Both the position numbers and the translations under genes were made by a program. From contig CBDHDW010000013.1 of NCBI GenBank assembly GCA_965261915.1, positions 930,001 through 994,000 on the forward strand: a stretch of 64,000 nucleotides of DNA. Reading direction: 5' to 3'. Every line of letters begins with the position of its first letter. The first letter of the stretch is position 1. The notes beneath the pieces are model-generated. The model was not told the origin of the DNA. It did not search any database and saw nothing but the letters and a program-made list of their open reading frames with translations. Below are positions 53,800 to 62,318 of the stretch, piece after piece. Origin of the DNA: JAIBDK01 sp965261915. Lineage in GTDB: Bacteria > Pseudomonadota > Gammaproteobacteria > Arenicellales > Poriferihabitantaceae.

Positions 53800-55451
53800 C
53801 CCCAAATCCCCAGATAGAGTAGCATCAGCGCTTCAGGGCTCGGTGAATCCCTCTTTCAAGCCTTGTGGCTGGCCATTACAGCAAATTATGGTGGCTAGTG
53901 CCGAGAGGTTTACTCAAAAACCGCTGTTCGGTGCATTATCAGTGCTAAATCGGCTATTTTTGACGCACCTGTCCTGCAGAAGCCGTTATTCTTGTTCTAT
54001 GTCGGGTTAAATGGGCGGCGCTTCAAACTCCTTCAGTGCCAGCAGCACTCGTTCCAGTAGTAGTCGGTGGTTTTCCCGCATTTTTACCAAGAGTTGACGT
54101 CCCGTTCTAACCACTTTTGCCGCGATGGCGTACAGCCGCCAGCGCAGTGTTATCGCACGATGCTGGGACAACTCCCCCGGCAGCAACTGACGCATGAGGG
54201 CACATAGATTGTAGGAGAGTGCGGAGATTAAAAAGTACAGCACATTGGCAGCAAAATCTGAACACGGCAGGGTGTCGCCACCAAAATCTCGTTTCAGTTC
54301 CTTGATTCGGTTCTCGCTGTCCTCGCCACGCTGGTTGTACCAGTGGACAATCTCGCTATCGCTAAGGCTATCCCGATTAGTGGCAATCGCACGATAAATA
54401 TAAGCACCTGAGTTTATTTCCTCTGAACTGTTTTCTGAGTTATCTGATGAATCTAAATCCAGACTCGCCTGGCCGGTAACGGCTGTTCTCTGAATGATAA
54501 GGGTGAAGGGTTTTTCATACTCACCGATGCAGAAACTGGTGCGGTAGGTATCCTGACCATTGACCGCTTTGCCTTTTTTATCCAGCAAAGGCGGCCAGTC
54601 CGAAGCGCTTGCCGCTGCTATCTGCGCGCGCAGTGCGGCGCTGGTCTTGGCGCGAATGGCATACTCGATACCCTGCTTATCACAATACTCAATGACTTTT
54701 GTTTGGTAGCCGGCAGCATCAATACGCAACGCCTTCACGGTACAGTCTTCCGGGAGCGACTGCTGGCATTGCTGGATAAACGGCTTATTATCTTTCGCTG
54801 GCGGCACATTGCCTTGACGGAAATCCACGGCCACGATCTGCCCGGTTTCCGCAATATGCCCCACCATCGGCATAAAGCCCTTGTTCTTGTTGTAAGTCCA
54901 CCGTGCACCCGCTTTATGGGCAACAATTTCAGTGGCATCAATGTCCAGTGTGACTTCCTTACAGCGATGCAAGGCTACCTTCAATAAGGCTTTATTCACC
55001 TTTACCCAGGCAGCCTGGATTTGCGGCGGGCTTCCCATTCGCCTGAGCCAATCTCCAATCGTGGTCGCCTGGGGAAGTTTCTTGAGATCCAGCACGGTGC
55101 GCAGTGCTTCATCATCCTGAAGGTTGCGAACCTCATCCAGGTGAAAACGGCCTTCATGCTGCATCAGGATGAGGGTCTTGATGAACTCCGAGGGCTTATA
55201 CCCACGATTGCTTTTAGGCTGGGGGAAGTGCTTGTCGATTCGCTCAGACAGGTTCAGGGAGTCCATTAGTTGAGCAATCGCCAATAAACCGGCACGAGAG
55301 GTGAGTAAATCGTTCGTTGTATCGAGTTTGTAGGGTAGAATAGTCATCAGCCTTGAGCTGTGCACCCATTGGGTGATGGTGGGTTTAAGAGCAAACCATT
55401 ATACAGCCAAGGCTTCCTGCGTTTAAGAGATTTCTATCTGGGGATTGGGGG
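53800..55451 (-). mobile_element. IS1380-type element inserted in the IS1634-like element
   Basis: Terminal repeats CCCCAAATCCCCAGATAG (left) and CCCCCAATCCCCAGATAG (right, complement) differ at one base. Size about 1.65 kb fits IS1380. The transposase ORF inside is intact. The flanking bases share only ACA, so the target duplication is short or eroded. Confidence 0.85.
54007..55347 (-). CDS. IS1380-family transposase
   Basis: An intact 446-aa DDE transposase of the IS1380 type. Marks are SNRGYKPSEFIKTLILMQHE, TLDIDATEIVAHKAGARWTY (first Asp), ALRIDAAGYQTKVIEYCDK (second Asp) and YNQRGEDSENRIKELKRD with the glutamate. I prefer the ATG at 55347 (MTILPYKLDTTN) to the open frame from 55365. It reads opposite to the host transposase. 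Confidence 0.92.
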   Translation of the reverse strand: MTILPYKLDTTNDLLTSRAGLLAIAQLMDSLNLSERIDKHFPQPKSNRGYKPSEFIKTLILMQHEGRFHLDEVRNLQDDEALRTVLDLKKLPQATTIGDWLRRMGSPPQIQAAWVKVNKALLKVALHRCKEVTLDIDATEIVAHKAGARWTYNKNKGFMPMVGHIAETGQIVAVDFRQGNVPPAKDNKPFIQQCQQSLPEDCTVKALRIDAAGYQTKVIEYCDKQGIEYAIRAKTSAALRAQIAAASASDWPPLLDKKGKAVNGQDTYRTSFCIGEYEKPFTLIIQRTAVTGQASLDLDSSDNSENSSEEINSGAYIYRAIATNRDSLSDSEIVHWYNQRGEDSENRIKELKRDFGGDTLPCSDFAANVLYFLISALSYNLCALMRQLLPGELSQHRAITLRWRLYAIAAKVVRTGRQLLVKMRENHRLLLERVLLALKEFEAPPI

Positions 55452-56243
55452 ACACAGGTCAATCAGCCGCAAGTATTGCTGGCTTTGCTGGTCACCCATG
55501 AAAGGTCTGCCGGTCGGCTACGAAGTGTTCCCCGGTGCTACTTTCGAGGGTCATAGCCTAATCAGCGTTTTGAAGACGATGCAAGCGCGCTATGATGTCA
55601 GGAAAATGATCTTTGTCGCTGATAGGGGCATGCTGAATGAAGACAATCTGCATGCCCTGGATGAGGCTGGTGCTTATTACATTGTCGGAGCGAAACTAAA
55701 ACAATTGCCCGTTGCACTACAAACCAGGGTATTGGATAAGTCGGCTTATCAGGCAGTTGGCAAAGACGGATCAAGCGCAGCCGAGCTGACGCACAAGAAG
55801 AGACGGCTCATTGTCTCGCATTGTCCAAAGCGTGCGGATAAAGATCAACATGACCGACAAAAGGCGGTCGATCGGCTCATCAAGAAAATAGGTAAAAGCC
55901 AGAATCCCAAGGACTTATTAAATAACTACGGCTATAAAAAGTTTCTGATTATCTTTTTGTTTATCTTTCTGATTATCAAGGGAAAAAACCAGCCTGAGTA
56001 TCAACCAGGATAAAATTGATGCCGAAAGCCGCTGGGACGGCTTGCATGGGGTGATTACCAATTTGCCCGATACGCCGCACCAAGAAGTGCTATCACACTA
56101 TCGCGGCTTATGGCAGGTTGAAGAAAGTTTTCGCATTACCAAACACGACTTAAAAGTACGCCCTATCTACCACTGGACACCCTCAAGAGTGCGTGCCCAC
56201 ATCGCTATTTCGTTCATGGCTTTTGCCTGCATCAGACAGCTAA

Positions 56244-57403
56244 TACCAACGGCCCAAGGATTTGACACTTTGTGCTTTCCACGGGGAATTTGAAGTGATT
56301 CGGTAGTCATCATCATAGGAGGTATTGATGACAGTAGAGATTATGCGAACGGACAAGTCGGCCTGCGATCTTCGGCGCGCCGCAGCGGCGTGCAGGGACG
56401 CGAAAGCGGCCCGACGGATGCTGGCGATTGCGTTGATTTTGGACGGCACCGACCGCAAGACGGCGGCCGAGAACTGCGGGATGGACCGCCAGACGTTGCG
56501 TGACTGGGTACACCGTTACAATGACACGGGGATTGAGGGTCTCTCGAACCGGCGTTCGCCAGGATGGCAGCCCCTGCTCAGCGTGGCACAGAAGGCGGAG
56601 TTGGCATCGCTTGTGCGTGAGGGGCCGGATCCCGAAACGGACGGCGTGGTGCGCTGGCGGCGCATTGACCTCAAGCGCAAGATTGAGGAGCACTTTGGCG
56701 TTGTCATGCATGAGCGGACCGTTGGCAAACAACGGGTAAAACTTGGTTTTCGACGCTTGTCTGTGCGCCCGCAGCATCCGAAATCCGACCCGGATGCGCA
56801 GGATGCGTTTAAAAAAAACTTCGCTGCAGAGGTAGCGGCCGTTCTGCCCAAAACGGCCTGCGGCAAACCATTGGAGATTTGGTTTCAGGACGAAGCTCGT
56901 GTGGGTCAGCAAGGGACGCTGACACGTATATGGGCCGAACGGGGAACCCGGCCGCGTGCGCCGCGTGATACGCGTTATACGTCGGGCTATATCTTCGGCG
57001 CGGTTTGTCCCGAACGCGCCGAGGCTGCTGCGCTGATCATGCCGCATGCGGACACGTCCGCTATGAATGCACATCTGTGCGAGATCGCCAGGACGGTCGC
57101 GGCAGGTGCCCATGCCTTGCTCATCCTCGACGGTGCAGGCTGGCACGGATCAGCAAAACTGGAAGTGCCAGACAACATCACCCTGCTCAAACTCCCGCCC
57201 TATGCGCCAGAACTCAACCCGATGGAAAACGTTTGGGCCTACCTGCGCGCCAACAAGCTGGCAATCTCTGTGTTTGAATCCTACGATGAGATCGTCGACA
57301 AATGCTGTGATGCCTGGAATTTCTTCGCAGAGGACAAACAGGCAATCACATCAATTACATCACGTAATTGGGCCAAAACAGTCAATCAATAGAGCCGTTG
57401 GTA
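56244..57403 (+). mobile_element. IS630-type element inserted in the IS1634-like transposase
   Basis: The inverted ends are TACCAACGGC and its exact complement, with weaker similarity continuing to about 23 bp. TAA flanks both sides (56241-56243 and 57404-57406), consistent with TA-targeting of the IS630 superfamily. Removing it restores the host transposase frame across 56243/57407 (HRQL-MYRIKLQ reading). It is about 1.16 kb and clearly more GC-rich than its surroundings. Confidence 0.88.
56328..57392 (+). CDS. IS630-family transposase
   Basis: An intact transposase of 354 aa. The N-terminal helix-turn-helix (KTAAENCGMDRQTLRDWVHR) is followed by the DDE domain: IWFQDEARVGQQG, LLILDGAGWHGS and APELNPMENVWAYLR. 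A perfect AGGAGG lies 5 bp before the ATG at 56328; a TTG one codon earlier is unlikely. Composition is GC-rich, unlike the surrounding genome, pointing to recent arrival from a high-GC donor. Confidence 0.94.
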   Translation: MTVEIMRTDKSACDLRRAAAACRDAKAARRMLAIALILDGTDRKTAAENCGMDRQTLRDWVHRYNDTGIEGLSNRRSPGWQPLLSVAQKAELASLVREGPDPETDGVVRWRRIDLKRKIEEHFGVVMHERTVGKQRVKLGFRRLSVRPQHPKSDPDAQDAFKKNFAAEVAAVLPKTACGKPLEIWFQDEARVGQQGTLTRIWAERGTRPRAPRDTRYTSGYIFGAVCPERAEAAALIMPHADTSAMNAHLCEIARTVAAGAHALLILDGAGWHGSAKLEVPDNITLLKLPPYAPELNPMENVWAYLRANKLAISVFESYDEIVDKCCDAWNFFAEDKQAITSITSRNWAKTVNQ

Positions 57404-57705
57404 TAATGTATCGAATCAAGCTACAACACAAAGCCTTATCCCCTGAGCTTATCCGTAATGCCTTGATTCATGTGCAACATAGTGTGTCCAAACACAAGCG
57501 CACCAAACAGCGTTATGTCATGCCTTCTCAAATCAATCCAGAGGCAAAAAAAATCTATGCTGTGATGGGATTAAAAGCGATTACCACAGCTTACCCACTG
57601 TACTAATTGACATAATTCTTCAATATCTGGGCATTTGTAGTGCCTAGGTATTTTTGTGTTTCCTTATAAATCAATGAGTTATGAGGGTTGACCGTCGAAG
57701 TCAGG

Positions 57706-57826
57706 CGAATAAATATGCTGCAGGGAACTGGAAAAAATCACACGCTCCAGTATGGGTGTTAAACCTGCTGGAAAAATTTCACAGCTGGCATCGCTAACAA
57801 ATTCAAAAGAAACCTGAACTGTTTCT
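57706..57826. repeat. right copy of the 121-bp target site duplication
   Basis: This copy abuts the right inverted repeat of the IS1634-like element and differs from the left copy at four positions. It encodes the last 30 residues of the flavoprotein, ending SWHR-stop instead of SWRR-stop, without a start, so it is a dead fragment. It ends 17 bp before the dddP stop, showing that the flavoprotein gene and dddP were convergent neighbours before insertion. Confidence 0.9.
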
Positions 57827-57842
57827 ATGCCATTTTCCGTGT

Positions 57843-59156
57843 TTACGACATCAGTTTTTCGTCAAAATGAAAATGCGTTAGTAGTTCATAGCCATCTTCA
57901 GTAATCCAGACCTGATCTTCGAGCTTGACACCTTCTTTACCACCCACTTCACCGATATACGCCTCTACGCACAAACACATTCCCGCTTCCAGAACACCGT
58001 CGTAGCCATGTTCATGCCACGCTTCGGGATAATAAATTGCAGGATATTCATCACATAAACCGACTCCATGATATTTAACCCCATACTGCTGCGGGCGATA
58101 CTTTTGATCGAGTTGATGGCCGCCAAATGTCAATTCCCTAAATGACAGACCCGGTTTCAACAGTTCCATATTTTCCATTATGTGATCATGCGCCACTCTA
58201 AATAATTGCTTTTGCTCTGCGGTGGCTTCCACATCCCCGGCAACCCAGGTTCGCGACATGTCTACGCAGTAGCCGTAGACTCCAATTAAATCAGTGTCGA
58301 GCGCAACGATATCGCCTTCCTGAATAATACGCGGCCCGCATTCTGCCATCCACGGGTTTGTACGCGGACCAGAAGACAATATTCTGGTTTCAATCCAGTC
58401 TCCTCCCCGCTTTATATTTCCAAAATGCAAATGCGCCCAAAGTTCGTTCTCACTTATCCCGGGAACAATGGCATTTTCAAATTCTTGCAGAGTTGCTTCA
58501 CAGGCAGCCACGGCGCAGCGCATAGCGTGCATTTCATTGGCATTTTTTATTTCTCGTGCGGTTTCCATTAATTCCATTCCATCGTCCATAATTTCAATAT
58601 TCATACGCTCAAATGCACGAACACCAACAATTTCCATTCGATCTACCGCCAAACGCCTGTTCCCTCCTCCATGTGCACGCAGGAGATCATCGATTTCATT
58701 TGCAAAGCGATCTGCTTTCTCCTCACAACGACTACCGCCAGGAAAATAGAAAAACCCTGTCATATCCCGGATTTCGTCAATTAATGGCAAATGCTCACTT
58801 AAATGACCGCAATTGTGAAAATCAAACATCACCACCGGACCATCAGTAGCAATAAAGCAGCATCTGGCAGCGTTGTGTGTGATCCACAACTGCATATTTG
58901 TGCTGTCCGTGGCGTACCGATGATTCAGCGGATCGAAAAGCAGGATACCAGCATAGTCGTACTTACGCAGTTGTTCACGCACTCTGTTCAAACGATATTG
59001 ACGCAGCGCTTCCATATCAGGAGACCGCAATCCAAGCGCCCTCCATTCATCAAACGCAATTTGACTGGGACCGATTTCAAATCGATCATTGTTGTCGGGC
59101 GTATTGTCGGATTTACGGCTGAAGCTTTTTTGTAAGCTACTTACAGGTTTGTTCAT
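57843..59156 (-). CDS. dddP: DMSP lyase DddP (M24 peptidase fold)
   Basis: DddP cleaves dimethylsulfoniopropionate to dimethyl sulfide and acrylate with a metal-dependent M24 fold. The 437-aa protein matches known DddP along its length: PDNNDRFEIGPSQIAFDEW, LLFDPLNHRYATDSTNMQLW, IKRGGDWIETRILSSGPRTN and CGPRIIQEGDIVALDTDLIG. Candidate metal ligands are seen in ALDTDL, YCVDMSRTW, YHGVGLCDE, CVEAYIG and KLEDQVW. I chose the ATG at 59156 since the frame before it lacks similarity; it is open from 59216. acuI lies directly upstream on the same strand, as in other DMSP degraders. Confidence 0.9.
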   Translation of the reverse strand: MNKPVSSLQKSFSRKSDNTPDNNDRFEIGPSQIAFDEWRALGLRSPDMEALRQYRLNRVREQLRKYDYAGILLFDPLNHRYATDSTNMQLWITHNAARCCFIATDGPVVMFDFHNCGHLSEHLPLIDEIRDMTGFFYFPGGSRCEEKADRFANEIDDLLRAHGGGNRRLAVDRMEIVGVRAFERMNIEIMDDGMELMETAREIKNANEMHAMRCAVAACEATLQEFENAIVPGISENELWAHLHFGNIKRGGDWIETRILSSGPRTNPWMAECGPRIIQEGDIVALDTDLIGVYGYCVDMSRTWVAGDVEATAEQKQLFRVAHDHIMENMELLKPGLSFRELTFGGHQLDQKYRPQQYGVKYHGVGLCDEYPAIYYPEAWHEHGYDGVLEAGMCLCVEAYIGEVGGKEGVKLEDQVWITEDGYELLTHFHFDEKLMS

Positions 59157-59182
59157 GTTGGCGTCTAATATCTTCTCAGAAG

Positions 59183-60175
59183 CTAATCCTGAATTTTTAC
59201 AATGGAACGGCCCCAATTGCTGCCTTCGAGGTAACGGTCAAAAGAGGCTGTAAGATCATCAAACGCAACTTCGTTAGTCACTATTTTGTCAAGATGCCTC
59301 GGTTTTAGATCACTTCCAACTCGATCCCATATTTCATTGCGAAATGCATTTGGCATTGCAATTGAGTTGATTCCAAGCAGTGATACGCCTCTGAGAATAA
59401 AGGGCATTACCGTCGTGTTCAATTTGTAGTCGTCAACAAGGCCAATGCTGGCAATATTTCCCCACGGTTTGACCGTGCGCGTAAGCCATGCCAAGGTGTC
59501 TCCACCGACGTTGTCCACCGCACCACCCCAGGTCGCCTTTTCAAGTGGACGTGTTCCCATTTCCAGGCTATGACGGTCGATAAAGTCCGTTGCACCCAGA
59601 GCAGACAGAAAATCATGCTGTTCCTTCTTGCCTGTAAACGCCGTCACTTCAAACCCCTTTGAAGAAAGAATATCGATTGCGATACTACCGACTCCGCCAG
59701 TAGCACCAGTAACAACAATGGCTCCATGATCCGGGGATTGCTTATTCTGCTCCATTCGTACCACCGCCATAGCAGCGGTAAAACCGGCCGTACCAATGGC
59801 CATTGCTTGTTTTAAATCGATACCCGATGGCAAAGGCACAAGGCAATTGGCATTGACACGGGCAACCTCGGAATATCCACCATCCGCGGTTTCAGACAAT
59901 CCGCAGCCACAAACCAGAACTTCATCTCCTTCCTTAAATCGGGAATCTGACGATTCCATTACCACACCGGAAAGATCAACTCCACCATTTAGGGGGTATT
60001 GGCGTAAAATTTTACCTGTACCTGTTGCCGCAAGAACGTCTTTATAGTTGATACCCGACCATTTCACGCTAACAACAACTTCACCCTCAGTGAGGTCACC
60101 AACGGTCAATTGTTCGAATCCCGCGACGATCTCTTTTTCAATCTGATTAATTCTGAATGCTTTAAATGTACTCAT
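59183..60175 (-). CDS. acuI: acryloyl-CoA reductase AcuI
   Basis: AcuI is an NADPH-dependent MDR-family reductase that turns toxic acryloyl-CoA into propionyl-CoA. The 330-aa protein has WSGINYKDVLAATGTGKILR, GGVDLSGVV, the cofactor site VVTGATGGVGSIAIDILSSK and DNVGGDTLAWLTR, typical of AcuI/YhdH. I chose the ATG at 60175 (MSTFKAF); the frame is open a few codons further. dddP follows 26 bp downstream, so acrylate from DMSP would be detoxified by its neighbour; an acrylate-CoA ligase is not in the window. Confidence 0.9.
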   Translation of the reverse strand: MSTFKAFRINQIEKEIVAGFEQLTVGDLTEGEVVVSVKWSGINYKDVLAATGTGKILRQYPLNGGVDLSGVVMESSDSRFKEGDEVLVCGCGLSETADGGYSEVARVNANCLVPLPSGIDLKQAMAIGTAGFTAAMAVVRMEQNKQSPDHGAIVVTGATGGVGSIAIDILSSKGFEVTAFTGKKEQHDFLSALGATDFIDRHSLEMGTRPLEKATWGGAVDNVGGDTLAWLTRTVKPWGNIASIGLVDDYKLNTTVMPFILRGVSLLGINSIAMPNAFRNEIWDRVGSDLKPRHLDKIVTNEVAFDDLTASFDRYLEGSNWGRSIVKIQD

Positions 60176-60246
60176 ATTGGTTTCCAAATAATTTTAATGC
60201 GTTCGTTTCAAGTGAGGAATTCAACCTGAAGATGGTATCGAGAGTT

Positions 60247-60831
60247 TTATCTGTCTCTGAGCGGGCTGCTGCGTGGAAAGTGTGACTTCAGAAACTCCAT
60301 CTGGTCAGCCAAAATTTGCCTGCCCTGCAAATACACATATTCCGCATGAGTAGGCGTGAACGGAATAGCAATGAGCTTCATGCCAGCCTGCTCTGGAGTT
60401 CTTCCAGCCTTAAAATTGTTACAACGAATGCAAGAAGTGACCACATTCGTCCACAGATTTTCTCCTCCCTGACTAAAGGGAGTTACGTGGTCTCGGGACA
60501 AATCGATGGCGCGAAAGCGGGTGCCGCAATACAGACAAAAATTATTATCCCTTTGGAACAACGGAATATTGTGAAGCGGTGGAGTATAGTTATTCTTTAG
60601 CTTTGTAAACTTTTGACAGTTTCCGCGAGTGGCCAGTATTGAGTTGATTTCCAAACTACTTTGGCACTGACTGGTTCTGTTGAAGCCGCCTTTCACTGTC
60701 AATGCAAAATCTCCACAGGTATAAGAAACCTGATCCAAAGCGACCAGATTGACGGCGCGCTTAATATCAATCCATTCCAACGGCATTCCAGACACATCGG
60801 TGCGTAACACGGGCTGTTTTAGATCAAACAT
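60247..60831 (-). CDS. HNH endonuclease
   Basis: A 194-aa protein with an HNH nuclease domain in the C-terminal half: NFCLYCGTRFRAIDLSRDHV, TPFSQGGENLWTNVVTSCIR and CNNFKAGRTPEQAG. The two CxxC pairs would bind zinc and the His in DHV is catalytic. The N-terminal part (PVLRTDVSGMPLEWIDIKRA) is the usual companion in this stand-alone family. The DNA target is unknown. It lies just upstream of acuI on the same strand. Confidence 0.9.
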   Translation of the reverse strand: MFDLKQPVLRTDVSGMPLEWIDIKRAVNLVALDQVSYTCGDFALTVKGGFNRTSQCQSSLEINSILATRGNCQKFTKLKNNYTPPLHNIPLFQRDNNFCLYCGTRFRAIDLSRDHVTPFSQGGENLWTNVVTSCIRCNNFKAGRTPEQAGMKLIAIPFTPTHAEYVYLQGRQILADQMEFLKSHFPRSSPLRDR

Positions 60832-60939
60832 GAGTAAATTTTTACGCTAGAGCGGGGTTATTGTAAAATTCTGCGCTAAATCTACCACAATTTTTAACCG
60901 CTCTGTGTAGTGGGTTTTCCTCATCAGGCAACAAACCCC

Positions 60940-61416
60940 TCAGATAAATTGAACTACAGTCCACAGTAGTAAAGCCGCCATAATTCCAGCAACAATATCA
61001 TCAATCATAATACCCAGCCCGCCATTAACCTTCTGGTCCAATACGCCTATTGGCCAGGGTTTTGCTATATCAAAGGCTCGAAATAATAAAAATCCCAAAA
61101 TCAGCGTTAAAGGGGTAATAGTGACAAATAGAAAAGTCACAAACATACCGACAATTTCATCCCACACAATACCCGAATGATCATGCTCACCCAAATCCCG
61201 GGAAGCGATATCACAAATCTTGACGCCGATTAAAAACAAAATCAGAACAATACTCCAATACCAGATCGAAGGCAGGGTTGAACAAATCAGCACCAGTGGT
61301 ATTGCGGCCAGGCTTCCCATCGTCCCTGGTGCTTTGGAAGAAAGTCCAGTTCCAAACCCCAGCGCAAAAAAACTCGCGGTGTTTCTAAACAGATCCTGTG
61401 CGCCTAATTTTCGAAT
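60940..61416 (-). CDS. pgpA: phosphatidylglycerophosphatase A, likely ATT start
   Basis: PgpA removes phosphate from phosphatidylglycerophosphate in the inner membrane. The first ATG (61320) would drop the conserved N-terminal block FFALGFGTGLSSKAPGTMGS, whose residues are part of the active site. No ATG, GTG or TTG exists between there and the preceding in-frame stop. ATT at 61416 is preceded at 8 bp by GGGAG, giving a 158-aa protein of normal length. It overlaps the end of nusB by 13 bp. Motifs WDEIVGMFVTF and KVNGGLGIMIDDIVAG, with conserved acidic residues, confirm the family. thiL, which often sits between nusB and pgpA, is missing. Confidence 0.88.
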   Translation of the reverse strand: MRKLGAQDLFRNTASFFALGFGTGLSSKAPGTMGSLAAIPLVLICSTLPSIWYWSIVLILFLIGVKICDIASRDLGEHDHSGIVWDEIVGMFVTFLFVTITPLTLILGFLLFRAFDIAKPWPIGVLDQKVNGGLGIMIDDIVAGIMAALLLWTVVQFI

Positions 61417-61823
61417 GACCGAATCTCCCGGGCTATTTTATCGATCACACCATTGACAAATTTGTATCCATTTTCAGCAGAAAAAACTTTCGCAACATCG
61501 ATCGCTTCATCAATAATGACACGCGTAGGAACATCCGCTTCGTAGAATAATTCATAGCAACCCACTCGAATTATCGCGTGTTCTATAGGGTCTACCTGAT
61601 CAGGATTTCGATTCACAAACGGCGACATCACTGAATCCAGTTGTTCAATATTATTCTGCACTCCGATAATTATTCGCTTGAAGTAATCCAAATGCTTCCC
61701 TTTCAGATTTTCGTTTCGAATAAAATTCTCTTCGATATCCGTTTTTGGTTGACCGGTCATGTGCCACTGATACAATGCCTGAACGGCACAACGACGGGCG
61801 AGATGTCTACTGCTTTGTGGCAT
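61404..61823 (-). CDS. nusB: transcription antitermination protein NusB
   Basis: A 139-aa all-helical factor that binds boxA RNA with NusE for rRNA antitermination. It shows RRCAVQALYQWHMTG, YFKRIIIGVQNN, AIIRVGCYELFYE and the C-terminal VIDEAIDVAKVFSAENGYKF. It lies 33 bp after ribH and overlaps pgpA, as in the standard rib-nusB cluster. Confidence 0.96.
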   Translation of the reverse strand: MPQSSRHLARRCAVQALYQWHMTGQPKTDIEENFIRNENLKGKHLDYFKRIIIGVQNNIEQLDSVMSPFVNRNPDQVDPIEHAIIRVGCYELFYEADVPTRVIIDEAIDVAKVFSAENGYKFVNGVIDKIAREIRSFEN

Positions 61824-61856
61824 CGGATGAAGTTTGAGAAATTAGGGTTTTGAGCG

Positions 61857-62318
61857 CTAAATTTTGTCGAGAACGCTGGCCATTTCCAATGCGGTCATCG
61901 CCGCATCGCCGCCCTTGTTACCGGCCTTCGTACCGGCACGTTCTATCGCCTGCTCAATTGTGTCGGTGGTAAGTATCCCAAACACCACCGGTATATCGGA
62001 TTCCATATTTAGATTTGCGATACTTGTTGCACATTCTCCTGCAACGAAATCAAAATGCGGTGTCGAACCGCGAATCACTGCACCCAGAGTAATGACTGCA
62101 CGATACTGACTTGAAGAAACCAGTTTTTTCGCTGTCATCGGGATCTCGAAAGCACCCGGAACCCAAATGCAGTCAATATCGGAAGATTGAATTCCGTGTC
62201 GCTCCAAAGCATCACAAGCTCCCTGAATGAGCTTATCGGTTATAAAGTGATTAAACCGGCCTGCAACGATTGCGTATCGGCCGTGACAATTAATAAAGTC
62301 GCCGCTAATTTCATTCAT
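61857..62318 (-). CDS. ribH: lumazine synthase (6,7-dimethyl-8-ribityllumazine synthase)
   Basis: RibH condenses 5-amino-6-ribitylaminouracil with dihydroxybutanone phosphate. The 153-aa protein has RYAIVAGRFNHFITDKLIQG, the VPGAFEIPMTAKKL block, GAVIRGSTPHFDFVAGE with the catalytic His, and VFGILTTDTIEQAIERAGTK. It overlaps the end of ribBA by 8 bp. Normal length. Confidence 0.97.
   Translation of the reverse strand: MNEISGDFINCHGRYAIVAGRFNHFITDKLIQGACDALERHGIQSSDIDCIWVPGAFEIPMTAKKLVSSSQYRAVITLGAVIRGSTPHFDFVAGECATSIANLNMESDIPVVFGILTTDTIEQAIERAGTKAGNKGGDAAMTALEMASVLDKI

Larger units (their letters stand above)
53082..57606 (+). pseudogene. IS1634-family transposase, split by IS1380- and IS630-type insertions and frameshifted
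   Basis: Three blocks rebuild one transposase of about 570 aa. Block 1 (53082-53799) starts MFVRVKSTPNSPRQSVQIVS and ends at YSKDCQVNQ; a frameshift near 53520 splits it. Block 2 (55452-56243) has GYEVFPGATFEGHSL, IFVADRGMLNEDN with the DDE aspartate, then GLWQVEESFRITKHDLKVRP with the glutamate. Frameshifts occur near 55490 and near 55950, beside a duplicated TTTCTGATTATC. Block 3 (57407-57606) ends in a C-terminal region (RIKLQHKALSPELIRNALI). DUF4277-type N-terminus and DDE order fit IS1634. Confidence 0.88.
52948..57705 (+). mobile_element. IS1634-like element, interrupted by two further IS elements
   Basis: The ends are CCTGACTTCGACGGTC (52948-52963) and its exact complement (57690-57705). 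Without the nested elements it would be about 1.94 kb, typical of IS1634-family elements. Near each end, inside the element, is a direct 14-bp repeat TTTGTAGTGCCTAG (53021-53034 and 57634-57647). Flanks are the 121-bp duplication. The transposase is broken, so the element is not autonomous. Confidence 0.88.

Noticed and set aside
57067..57606. Plus-strand ORF spanning the IS630 end and beyond
   Set aside because: It is a chance fusion of an out-of-frame part of the IS630 transposase with the C-terminal remnant of the IS1634 transposase.
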